This document shows, in pieces, positions 27,042 to 34,948 of a stretch of 41,146 bases of DNA. Source of the stretch: Stygiobacter electus (GTDB lineage Bacteria > Bacteroidota > Ignavibacteria > Ignavibacteriales > Melioribacteraceae); the NCBI GenBank assembly GCA_029210465.1, contig JARGDL010000022.1, forward strand, positions 1 to 41,146, read 5' to 3'. Position 1 is the first letter of the stretch. Every line of letters begins with the position of its first letter. The notes under the pieces were generated by a model that was not told where the DNA came from, made no database searches, and saw only the letters and a list, made by a program, of their open reading frames with translations. Both the position numbers and the translations under genes were made by a program.

Positions 27042-27806
27042 TTATTTTACTATATCTAGTAATTCAACTTCAAAAATTAAAACTGATGCTGGTGGAATAA
27101 CAGGTTCTCTACCTTCTTCACCATAGGCTAAATCATAAGGAATATAAAATTCAAACTTTGAACCTACGGGCATTAATTGTAAACCTTCTGTCCAACCTTT
27201 TATAACTTGATTCAAAGGAAATTCAGCTGGTTGGTTTCTTTTATAAGAGCTGTCAAATTCTTTTCCATCAATTAAAGTCCCTTTGTAATGAACTTTTACT
27301 GTGCTAGTTTCTGTTGGTTTTTGGCCAGTTCCCATTGTAATTACTTTATATTGAAGACCACTTGCAGTAACCTGAACACCTTCTTTCTTTTTATTTTCTT
27401 CAAGAAATGCTGCGCCTTCTTTTTTATTCTTTTCAATTACAGGAGCTAATTCAGCCATCTTTTTTTCTTGTTCTTTTTTCATTTGTTCAGAACGTACAGC
27501 CATCATTTTATCATTAAATTTTGTCATTACTCTTTGCATTTCTTCTTGTGATAATGTCGATTTACCTTCAAGATAATCCTTCATTCCTGCAATGACACCG
27601 TCAAAATTTATCTTCATATTTGGATCTTTCAAGTTCATTGCGATATTTTGACCAATTGAATAACTAACTGAGTCATCTTCCGTTTTAATTACAAACATTG
27701 CTTTTTCCTTCTGTGATTGATTTGATTTTTTTTGACTTTCTTTCTTTTGTGCATTTATTACACTAACACTAATTACAAGAATCAGAAATATTTTTAAGTA
27801 TTTCAT
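27042..27806 (-). CDS. exported FKBP-type peptidyl-prolyl cis-trans isomerase
   Basis: The 254-residue product from the ATG at 27806 (GGAG ribosome site) has a signal peptide (MKYLKIFLILVISVSVINAQ) and a Lys/Ser/Gln-rich linker. An N-terminal FKBP_N dimerisation region follows (about 45-140, with 'SYSIGQNIAMNLK' and 'DGVIAGMKDYLEGK'). The C-terminal FKBP domain (about 160-254) has VKVHYKGTLIDGKEFDSSY, 'VIKGWTEGLQLMPVGSKFEFYIPYDLAYG' and a final 'LIFEVELLDIVK'. The FKBP active-site aromatic and Asp residues are present. It probably assists folding in the periplasm, in the FkpA/Mip style. A longer frame to 27869 lacks a signal at its start and is not used. Confidence 0.94.
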   Translation of the reverse strand: MKYLKIFLILVISVSVINAQKKESQKKSNQSQKEKAMFVIKTEDDSVSYSIGQNIAMNLKDPNMKINFDGVIAGMKDYLEGKSTLSQEEMQRVMTKFNDKMMAVRSEQMKKEQEKKMAELAPVIEKNKKEGAAFLEENKKKEGVQVTASGLQYKVITMGTGQKPTETSTVKVHYKGTLIDGKEFDSSYKRNQPAEFPLNQVIKGWTEGLQLMPVGSKFEFYIPYDLAYGEEGREPVIPPASVLIFEVELLDIVK

Positions 27807-27927
27807 TTTTACTCCATTTACTTTTGAAATTTGGGTGGTCAAAATACATTTCGATATTATGATAAGCAAATAACATCAAAACTATTTAATTTATTATTGT
27901 TAATTAAAACAATTTGGAGTATTAAAC

Positions 27928-28902
27928 ATGAAAAGACTTTTTATGTTCCTCATAATTTTAACTTCTTTAATAAACGCTCAAATCTTTAAAACTGATTCAC
28001 CTTTAGCACACACTTATTCAATCGTAGCAATTGATCCAGAAACTGGAGATATGGGAGTAGCAGTACAATCACATTGGTTTTCAGTTGGTACAATTGTCTC
28101 ATGGGGCGAGGCTGGTGTTGGCGTCATTGCTACTCAATCATTTGTTAATGCATCATTTGGTCCACATGGTTTAGAATTATTAAAAAGTGGATTAACTGCA
28201 AAAGAAGTTTTAGATAAATTAATTTCAGAAGATGAAGGTAGAGAATTTCGTCAATTAGCAATTCTTGATGCTAAAGGAAATGTTGCAGCTTTTACTGGTA
28301 AAAATTGTATTCAACCTGCTGGACATATTACTGGTAAAGGTTATTCTGTTCAAGCAAATTTAATGATGAACGATAAAGTTTGGCCTGCAATGTCAAAAGC
28401 TTTTGAAAATTCAAAAGGATCTTTTGCAGAAAGAATTCTTGATGCACTTGATGCCGCACAAAAAGTTGGCGGTGATATTCGTGGAAAACAATCTGCAGCT
28501 TTATTAATTGTTCGTGCAAAATCAACTGGAAAAGTTTGGGAAGATCGTTTGATCGATTTACGAGTTGATGATAGTAATGAACCATTAAAAGAATTAAGAA
28601 GATTATACAAAGTTCATCAAGCTTATCAGCACATGAATAATGGTGATTTAGCAGTAGAAAAAAATGATATGAATAAAGCAATGCAAGAATATTCTACAGC
28701 TATGAAAATGTTTCCTGAAAATTTAGAAATGAAATTTTGGACAGCTGTTGCTTTAGCTAATAAAGGAAATTTAGAAAAAGCTTTGCCGATGTTTAAGGAA
28801 ATATTTAAAAAAGATAAAAATTGGAAAACTTTAACTCCACGTTTAATACCAAATGGTTTACTTACTGTTGATGAAAATACTTTGAAAGAAATATTGAAAT
28901 AA
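27928..28902 (+). CDS. exported DUF1028 protein with C-terminal TPR-like region
   Basis: The 324-residue protein has a signal peptide (to about residue 18, NAQ) and a DUF1028 domain (about 22-225). The domain begins with 'HTYSIVAIDPETGDMGVAVQS' and includes 'GVGVIATQSFVNASFGPHGL', 'TGKNCIQPAGH' and 'GGDIRGKQSAALLIV'. The family is Ntn-hydrolase-like and of unsettled function. From about 230, two TPR-like helical pairs follow ('AYQHMNNGDLAVEKNDMNKAMQEYSTAM', 'WTAVALANKGNLEKALPMFKEIF'), a fusion commonly seen in this group. A GGAG ribosome site lies before the ATG. It is divergent from the FKBP gene over 121 bp. Confidence 0.9.
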   Translation: MKRLFMFLIILTSLINAQIFKTDSPLAHTYSIVAIDPETGDMGVAVQSHWFSVGTIVSWGEAGVGVIATQSFVNASFGPHGLELLKSGLTAKEVLDKLISEDEGREFRQLAILDAKGNVAAFTGKNCIQPAGHITGKGYSVQANLMMNDKVWPAMSKAFENSKGSFAERILDALDAAQKVGGDIRGKQSAALLIVRAKSTGKVWEDRLIDLRVDDSNEPLKELRRLYKVHQAYQHMNNGDLAVEKNDMNKAMQEYSTAMKMFPENLEMKFWTAVALANKGNLEKALPMFKEIFKKDKNWKTLTPRLIPNGLLTVDENTLKEILK

Positions 28903-28974
28903 TATAAAGAATAGGATTCTGATTGAAATATCAAAATGTATAATCATATGCAACACCAATTATTTATCAATTCT

Positions 28975-28995
28975 TTGTAACCTTAATAGTTACAA
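28975..28995 (+). terminator. possible weak terminator between DUF1028 and GT2 genes
   Basis: TTGTAAC (28975-28981) and GTTACAA (28989-28995) form a perfect 7-bp AT-rich stem with a 7-nt loop in the gap between two convergent genes; a run of seven T occurs about 12 nt later. The distance to the T-run makes it a weak candidate. Confidence 0.35.
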
Positions 28996-29036
28996 TTTAT
29001 GTTGGATTTTTTTACAAGAAAAGTTTACAATCTTAA

Positions 29037-29687
29037 CTAATCAATTGTGTTGCATATACTATCAGGTGTGTCTCGATAATAAATATAAGATTGGAATCTT
29101 ACTTTAACTACTTTAAACTTTTGTATTGCTCTTTCATAAAAATCAGAATCTTCACTGTATTTTAAATCTTTAAACCCTTTCAAATCAATAAACACTTTTC
29201 TTTTGCCGAAAAAAGTCCCGCCAATTACGCAATTAGAAAGATGAATTTCTTTAGTTAAATCATTTTTATCTTTTACAAATGGATTTCCAATTATTTCAGC
29301 ACCACCATAGATTAAATCTACATTAGCATTTTCAATCATAAAATTTACGCGTTCCTCGATATAACTTGGTTTATATTCATCATCACTTCCCAAAAAACAA
29401 ATGTATTTCCCAACAGAAAGTAATATGCCTGCATTTAATGAAAGCGGCAATTTTCTGTTTGAATGTTTTATATAACGAACATTTTCATAATCCGATAAAT
29501 ATGAATTCACCAAATCAAAAGTATTGTCCGAACTTCCATCATCAACAATTATCAATTCCCAACTTTTAAAGTTTTGGTTTACAACTGAATTAATTGAGCG
29601 GTCCAATAATTTTTCTCTATTAAAAGTTGGTAAAATTATTGAAACCAATGGGTTAAAATTTTTGTAAACTTGCATACCTTTTTCCAT
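29037..29687 (-). CDS. family 2 glycosyltransferase
   Basis: The 216-residue GT-A enzyme shows 'PLVSIILPTFNREKLLDRSINSVVNQ', VDDGSSDNT (nucleotide-sugar binding Asp pair) and FLGSDDEY (the DxD-like metal site) in the usual order. It has no membrane segment. At 216 residues it is at the short end of the family, but the N-terminal catalytic core is intact and the gene ends cleanly. Donor and acceptor are unknown; surface glycan or glycolipid synthesis is the general expectation. Neither possible start (29687, or the ATG four codons in) has a good ribosome site. It is divergent from the 78-residue gene. Confidence 0.92.
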   Translation of the reverse strand: MEKGMQVYKNFNPLVSIILPTFNREKLLDRSINSVVNQNFKSWELIIVDDGSSDNTFDLVNSYLSDYENVRYIKHSNRKLPLSLNAGILLSVGKYICFLGSDDEYKPSYIEERVNFMIENANVDLIYGGAEIIGNPFVKDKNDLTKEIHLSNCVIGGTFFGKRKVFIDLKGFKDLKYSEDSDFYERAIQKFKVVKVRFQSYIYYRDTPDSICNTID

Positions 29688-29771
29688 AGTATTTACAAAT
29701 ATAAAAATAGTTTTTTTATTGTTTCTTTTTTTAATAACTTAAACAATCAAGTTGATAAATTAAATTCTAAT

Positions 29772-30008
29772 ATGAGTAGTAAAGAACAAAAAACTTACTT
29801 TGAAGCACTAAAAAGATATGAAAGAAAGTTTGATTCTAAAGAATTAGAACTTTATAAAATGCTTTTCAAAAGGCACAAAGATGATGAAGATTTAGATAAA
29901 CTTTCGATGGAAAAGCTTAAAAATTTATACACTAAATATCATCTCAATAGAGAAAAGAAAAATTACGATCATCTTTTCAAAAAGATTGATGAAAATACTC
30001 AACAATAA
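29772..30008 (+). CDS. small highly charged helical protein, unknown function
   Basis: This 78-residue frame starts at the ATG at 29772 (MSSKEQKTYFEALKRYERKF). The protein is very rich in Lys, Glu, Asp and Tyr, with no signal, no Cys and no hydrophobic segment. It should form two or three amphipathic helices ('ELELYKMLFKRHKDDEDLDKLSMEKLKNLYTKYH'). I do not recognise the family. No clear ribosome site is visible before the ATG. It ends 20 bp before the DUF2723 gene, so the two could be transcribed together. The coding nature is supported by amino-acid pattern and position only. Confidence 0.6.
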   Translation: MSSKEQKTYFEALKRYERKFDSKELELYKMLFKRHKDDEDLDKLSMEKLKNLYTKYHLNREKKNYDHLFKKIDENTQQ

Positions 30009-30028
30009 TTTAAATCTACGGTGGAATA

Positions 30029-32932
30029 ATGAGTCAAAAATTACTAAACAGAATAATTGCATTTTTTGTTTTTTTAATTTCAGCGGTTCAATTTTTTATA
30101 ACTGCACAACCAACACTATCATTTTGGGATTGTGGTGAATTTGCAGCATCATCTTATTCATTACAAGTTCCGCATCCTCCAGGAACACCATTTTTCCTTT
30201 TGATCGGTAAATTATTTTCAATGATTCCATTTGCAGAAGATATTGGTTTTAGAATCAATACAGTTTCAGTTTTATCAAGTGCTTTTTCTGTTTTATTTCT
30301 TTATTTAATCATTGTAAAAGTCATTCAATTTTATCTAAAAAAAGAATTAACCACATTTTCAGATGGATTAAAAATTTATTTACCTGCTGCAATTGGGGCT
30401 TTATCTTTTTCTTTTAGCGATACATTTTGGTTTAATGGTGTTGAATCAGAAGTTTATGCGTTTTCAACCTTTTTTATTGCGCTCGTAGTTTGGTTAATGA
30501 TTTTATGGAATGAAAAAGCTGATGAACCTGAAAGCGAACGTTACATTGTAATGATTTTTTATTTAATAGGTTTATCAACAGGTGTTCACTTAATGTCTGT
30601 TCTTGCTATTGTTTCTGTTGTAATGACAATTTATTTCAGAAAATATTTACAAAATGAAGAAACATTAAAACAAACAGGAATTTATTTTTTAGTTCATGCA
30701 GCTATAATTTTAGTTGCAGCTGTTTTAATGTGGTTATCACAAACAGATGCAAATCCACCTTCATCTGAACAATTCCAAGCAATAGATAAAAGATTTTTAA
30801 TGATTTTTGCTTTGATTAGCATTGTTTACATGGGTGTTTTTTATAAAAAATTATTTGTTAAAGATTCAATTTATATTCCCATTATAATTGGTGGAATTAC
30901 ACTAATGGCTGTATATCCTGGATTAGTAAAATACTTCACAAAAATCATTGCATTTATAGGAAGTAATAATACAACATTAGGTTTAATTGGCTTGTTTGTA
31001 ATCATTGCTCTTCTTATTTATTTAGTTTATTGGACTTCAAAGGAAAATAAATTAACAGCTAATTTAGTTTTAAAAAGTTTACTCTTCGCAATTCTTGGAG
31101 TTACAACCTATGCTCAAATAATGATAAGAGCAAATCAAGAAACACCAATTAATATGAATAGCCCAAAAACTTTTACTGAATTGGAATCTTACTTAAATCG
31201 TGAACAATATGGAGATTTCCCAATTTGGAAAAGAAGATATTCAAGCGAACCACACCAAATGGGTGTATTCACAAATTATTCAAGCGATTTTGATTTCCTC
31301 TGGAATTACCAAATAAATCACATGTTTAATCGTTACTTATTCTGGAATTATATTGGTCGTGTTTCAAATGATCAAGATGCTGGTGTTGATTTTACACAAC
31401 TTTTTGGAATTCCATTTTTACTTGGTTTATTCGGTTTGTATCATCATTACAAACGTGATTGGAAAATGGCTTCTGTGTTTTTAGTCATGTTTATTTTCTT
31501 AGGATATTTAACTGCATTTTATCAAAATCAACAAGAACCTCAACCACGTGAAAGAGATTATTTTTATGTCGGTGCGTTTTTCGTCTTTTCATTATGGATT
31601 GGATTAGGTGTTCGCGGATTAATTGAATTGCTTGAGGAAAATTTTGCTGGACAAAATTTATTAAAACCAATTACATGGGCTGTTATTGCAGTTTCATTTT
31701 TAGCTGTACCAGTTAATATGGCTAAGCAAGAATGGTTTTGGCATGATAGATCAAGAAATTATGTGCCCTGGGATTATGCTTATAATATGCTTCAAAGTGT
31801 TGCTCCAAATGCAATTATTTTTACAAATGGTGACAATGATACTTTTCCACTTTGGTATTTACAAGATGTTCAAGGAGTAAGGCGTGATGTAAGAATTGCT
31901 AATCTTAGTTTATTAAATACAAATTGGTATGTAAAACAACTGAAAAACAATGAACCTTATGGAACTCCTAAAATTGCTATGAGTTTTACAGATGAAGAAA
32001 TTGATCAATTAACTCCTGTCCGTTGGGAACCACAAGAAGTTTCAGTTCCAGTTTCTGACGAAGCAATAAAAGAATTTGGTGTAACTGATTCTTCTATAGT
32101 AAAAAACAAAAAATTAACTTGGGTGATGCAACCTGGCGCCCAATTCGGAGATGTTCAAGCTGTGCGTGTTCAAGATTTAGTTGTGCTTGATATAATTGCA
32201 AAAGCTGAATGGAAAAGACCAGTGTATTTTGCAGTTACTGTTTCTGATGATTCTAAAATTAGTCTTGATGATTATTTAATTATGGAAGGAATGGCATGGA
32301 GAGTTGTTCCAAAGAAAAATCCTAATAAAAATATTGAATATGTTAATGAACCAATTTTAAGAAAACAATTAATGGAAGAACCTGAAGGTTACAATAAGTT
32401 ATATCAACCTGGTTTTAAATTCCGTGGATTAAATGATTCAACTATTTTCTTTGATGAAAATCATGTCCGTTTAGTTCAAAATTATAGAAATGCATTCATA
32501 AGATTAGCTCTTTATTATTTATATCAAGAAAGGAATAACAACAAAGTAATTGAAACTCTTGATAAGATGGAAGAAAAAGTACCAAGACATGTCATTCCTA
32601 TGGATTATAGAATTAAACATGATGTAGCTAAATTGTATTTTAATGTTGGTGCAATGAAACAATATAAAGCATTTGCAAAAGAAGTAATTGAAGAAGCTAA
32701 GAAAAGATTAAATGCAAATCCAAGAGATTATAATAGCTGGTATAATCCATACGATATTTTATTAACTCATTATGATAATTTAAAGATGTATAAAGAAGGT
32801 CTAACAATTGCTGAGCAATTAAAAAGCTATGTGCCAAATGATGAAAACATAAATAAACTTGTTGAACATTTTAGAAATTTAATTTCAACTGGTAAAGATG
32901 AAGTAGCAAAACAAAAAATTGAAGTAAAGTAA
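30029..32932 (+). CDS. DUF2723 (TMEM260-like, GT117) membrane glycosyltransferase
   Basis: This large (967-residue) multi-pass GT-C protein has the DUF2723 N-terminal motif PTLSFWDCGEFAA (29-40), with acidic residues in the first periplasmic loop, followed by HPPGTP (49-54). About twelve membrane segments extend to about residue 570, with 'EPQPRERDYFYVGAFFVF' near 500. A periplasmic domain (about 575-800) follows, then helical TPR-like repeats to the end. The eukaryotic relative TMEM260 is a protein O-mannosyltransferase, and the family is expected to transfer sugar from a lipid-linked donor. Protein O-glycosylation is a reasonable but unproven guess here. A GGTGGA site precedes the ATG. The GT9 gene starts 2 nt after its stop. 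Confidence 0.9.
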   Translation: MSQKLLNRIIAFFVFLISAVQFFITAQPTLSFWDCGEFAASSYSLQVPHPPGTPFFLLIGKLFSMIPFAEDIGFRINTVSVLSSAFSVLFLYLIIVKVIQFYLKKELTTFSDGLKIYLPAAIGALSFSFSDTFWFNGVESEVYAFSTFFIALVVWLMILWNEKADEPESERYIVMIFYLIGLSTGVHLMSVLAIVSVVMTIYFRKYLQNEETLKQTGIYFLVHAAIILVAAVLMWLSQTDANPPSSEQFQAIDKRFLMIFALISIVYMGVFYKKLFVKDSIYIPIIIGGITLMAVYPGLVKYFTKIIAFIGSNNTTLGLIGLFVIIALLIYLVYWTSKENKLTANLVLKSLLFAILGVTTYAQIMIRANQETPINMNSPKTFTELESYLNREQYGDFPIWKRRYSSEPHQMGVFTNYSSDFDFLWNYQINHMFNRYLFWNYIGRVSNDQDAGVDFTQLFGIPFLLGLFGLYHHYKRDWKMASVFLVMFIFLGYLTAFYQNQQEPQPRERDYFYVGAFFVFSLWIGLGVRGLIELLEENFAGQNLLKPITWAVIAVSFLAVPVNMAKQEWFWHDRSRNYVPWDYAYNMLQSVAPNAIIFTNGDNDTFPLWYLQDVQGVRRDVRIANLSLLNTNWYVKQLKNNEPYGTPKIAMSFTDEEIDQLTPVRWEPQEVSVPVSDEAIKEFGVTDSSIVKNKKLTWVMQPGAQFGDVQAVRVQDLVVLDIIAKAEWKRPVYFAVTVSDDSKISLDDYLIMEGMAWRVVPKKNPNKNIEYVNEPILRKQLMEEPEGYNKLYQPGFKFRGLNDSTIFFDENHVRLVQNYRNAFIRLALYYLYQERNNNKVIETLDKMEEKVPRHVIPMDYRIKHDVAKLYFNVGAMKQYKAFAKEVIEEAKKRLNANPRDYNSWYNPYDILLTHYDNLKMYKEGLTIAEQLKSYVPNDENINKLVEHFRNLISTGKDEVAKQKIEVK

Positions 32933-32934
32933 AA

Positions 32935-34020
32935 GTGAAAATATTAATCATAGCATTATCGGGAATTGGCGATGCTTTACTTTTTACTCCAGCATTGCAA
33001 AAATTAAGACAGGCATCGCCAAATTCCAAAATTGACGTTCTTGTAATGTACAAGGGTGTTAAAGATATTTATGAAAAACTTCCACAAGTGAACAATGTTT
33101 TATTTCATGATTTCTTAAACGAAAGCAAATACAAATCTCTCCTTTTTGTTTTATCATTAAGAAAAAAATATGATTATACAATTAATGTTTATCCATCCAA
33201 TAGAAAAGAATACAATTTAATAAGCTGGCTTATTGGTGCAAAACATAGATTCGCTGTAAAATATCTTCGAAAAGATTTTATTAATCTTGGTTTCCTAAAT
33301 AATGTAAGAATAGAAGAAAATGATAAGCTACATAATGTTGAAGAAAATTTTTTCATGATCCAAAAACTTCTTCAAGAGAAATTTGACTCAATTCCACCGC
33401 TTCAAATAGAACTTGATTCCAATGATTTAATTTATGCCAATGACTTTTTAAATGAATTAAAAATTCAAAAAGATGATTTGGTTGTTGGATTTCATCCGGG
33501 TTGTAATACATTAAAAAATCATGATAAAAGAAGATGGGAAGCAAAAAAATTTGGTGAGTTGGCAAAAATAATTATTCACAATTATGATGCAAAAATTTTA
33601 CTTTTTGGAGGACAAGAAGAAAACAAACTAAAAGAAGAAATTAAAATTGTAGCAAACAATCCTAATGTTATAAATGTAAACACATTTAGTTTATCAAACA
33701 CTGCCGCTGTAATGAAACGATGTGATGTGTTTATAACAAATGACTCAAGCTTAATGCATGTTGCAGCTGCACTCAAATTGAATGTAATTGCCATTATTGG
33801 TCCAACAAACTTGAACTACATTTATCCTTGGCAAACAAATTATAAAGTCGCTTCTTTAAATTTAGATTGCTCGCCATGTTTTTATTATTCACCTAAACCT
33901 TTAACGTGTTCAAGAAATGATATTAAGTTTAAATGTATAAAAGAATTAAGTGTTGATTTAGTATTTGAAAAATTTGAGGATATGATTGAAGAGAATTTTA
34001 CTTTAAAGAATCTGCGATAA
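32935..34020 (+). CDS. family 9 glycosyltransferase (LPS heptosyltransferase-like)
   Basis: The 361-residue GT-B enzyme opens with KILIIALSGIGDALLFTPAL (2-21), a GT9 signature. It has the donor-binding 'VGFHPGCN' and 'LLFGGQEENK', and the strongly conserved TNDSSLMHVAAALKLNVIAI followed by GPT. A Cys-rich tail (CSPCF ... C ... C) is common in this family. Such enzymes transfer ADP-heptose to the LPS core, and hldD elsewhere in the window makes that donor. The start is GTG at 32935; no ATG alternative lies nearby. The reading frame overlaps the end of the convergent LOG-like gene by 23 bp. Confidence 0.9.
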   Translation: MKILIIALSGIGDALLFTPALQKLRQASPNSKIDVLVMYKGVKDIYEKLPQVNNVLFHDFLNESKYKSLLFVLSLRKKYDYTINVYPSNRKEYNLISWLIGAKHRFAVKYLRKDFINLGFLNNVRIEENDKLHNVEENFFMIQKLLQEKFDSIPPLQIELDSNDLIYANDFLNELKIQKDDLVVGFHPGCNTLKNHDKRRWEAKKFGELAKIIIHNYDAKILLFGGQEENKLKEEIKIVANNPNVINVNTFSLSNTAAVMKRCDVFITNDSSLMHVAAALKLNVIAIIGPTNLNYIYPWQTNYKVASLNLDCSPCFYYSPKPLTCSRNDIKFKCIKELSVDLVFEKFEDMIEENFTLKNLR

Positions 34021-34528
34021 AATTTGCAAGTTCATTAATATCTAAAAATTTTTTTACTAATCCTGTTTTTCTTTTTTCGCGAACAATTTGTTTTTCCATC
34101 AAATCTGTAATGTCCCTCCACATTTCACCATGAACAGCAATTGGTTTTTCTTCAATCATATTTTTATTTATAAATTCCCAAACGATTGCAAGTTCAACAA
34201 GAGTACCAGTTCCTCCTTGTAAAACTACATAAGCATCACCAATTTGAATTAAGTTTGTCAACCTTTCGAACAATGTTTTACATTTAATTTCTTTTGTTAA
34301 ATATTTACTTGGAATTGAATTATAAATATCAAGAGTTACACCAATAGCTTCACCACCATTTTGAGTACAGCCTTTTGAAACTGCATCCATTATTCCCTGA
34401 TAACCACCGGTGCAGACATTTAAACCAGCCCTTGCAAATATTTCACCAAGTTTAAATGCTATTTTATATTCTTCATCATTTTCTTTTGGAATTGAACTTC
34501 CAAAAACGGTTACAAATTTTTTATTCAT
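33998..34528 (-). CDS. LOG-family (TIGR00730-like) Rossmann-fold protein, divergent motif
   Basis: The 176-residue protein has a Rossmann-like fold with an early VTVFGSS, a 'VCTGGYQGIMDAVSKG' loop, and VVLQGGTGTLVEL in place of the PGGxGTxxE catalytic motif of LOG (cytokinin-riboside phosphoribohydrolase) enzymes. The Glu and Gly-rich loop are kept, while Pro is replaced by Gln; the first motif also reads GIMD rather than GxMG. Known relatives cleave nucleoside 5'-monophosphates, but the changes make the activity uncertain. Its start overlaps the stop of yjbQ by 1 nt, so it is coupled to it. Its 3' end overlaps the GT9 gene. Confidence 0.83.
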   Translation of the reverse strand: MNKKFVTVFGSSIPKENDEEYKIAFKLGEIFARAGLNVCTGGYQGIMDAVSKGCTQNGGEAIGVTLDIYNSIPSKYLTKEIKCKTLFERLTNLIQIGDAYVVLQGGTGTLVELAIVWEFINKNMIEEKPIAVHGEMWRDITDLMEKQIVREKRKTGLVKKFLDINELANFIADSLK

Positions 34529-34947
34529 TATTCACCAATTAATTGAACTAAAATTTTTCTATTTCTTGGACGATTATCAAAATCAATTAATATTATCTGT
34601 TGCCAAGTTCCAAGCAATAATTTTTTATCTTTAAAAGGAACTGTAAATGAAGCCCCTTGAAGTGAAGCTCGTAAATGTGCATATCCATTTCCATCATGCC
34701 ATGTTGAATCGTGGTTATATGTTTTATTTGAAGGAATTAATTTTTCCATTAATTGTGGATAATCTTTAATTAAACCTGGTTCATATTCAATCGTTGTAAT
34801 ACCAGCAGTTGCCCCGGGTACAAAAATCAATGCATTTCCTTCATTAAAATTATTTTTTATAATTAAATTTTCGACATGATTTGTAATGTCAATTATGTCA
34901 TTAAAACCTTTAGTTGAAATGGAAAAGGAAAGTGTTTCTATTTTCAT
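34528..34947 (-). CDS. yjbQ: YjbQ/UPF0047 family protein
   Basis: The 139-residue protein matches YjbQ throughout: 'GFNDIIDITNHVENLI', 'GNALIFVPGATAGITTIEYEPGL' (family GSTAxI-type motif), 'HDSTWHDGNGYAHLRASLQGASFTVPF' with the conserved His/Asp/Gly cluster, and 'LLLGTWQQIILIDFDNRPRNRKI'. The family is annotated as a secondary thiamine-phosphate synthase based on E. coli YjbQ, with a physiological role that remains unclear. It starts one base after the hybrid-kinase stop and its stop overlaps the LOG-like gene, so all three are one transcript. Confidence 0.95.
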   Translation of the reverse strand: MKIETLSFSISTKGFNDIIDITNHVENLIIKNNFNEGNALIFVPGATAGITTIEYEPGLIKDYPQLMEKLIPSNKTYNHDSTWHDGNGYAHLRASLQGASFTVPFKDKKLLLGTWQQIILIDFDNRPRNRKILVQLIGE

Positions 34948-34948
34948 T

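Noticed and set aside
28946..29057. 11-bp inverted repeat ATATGCAACAC / GTGTTGCATAT spanning the end of the GT2 gene
   Set aside because: The arms are 90 bp apart, one lies inside coding sequence, and no element boundaries or related copies are visible.
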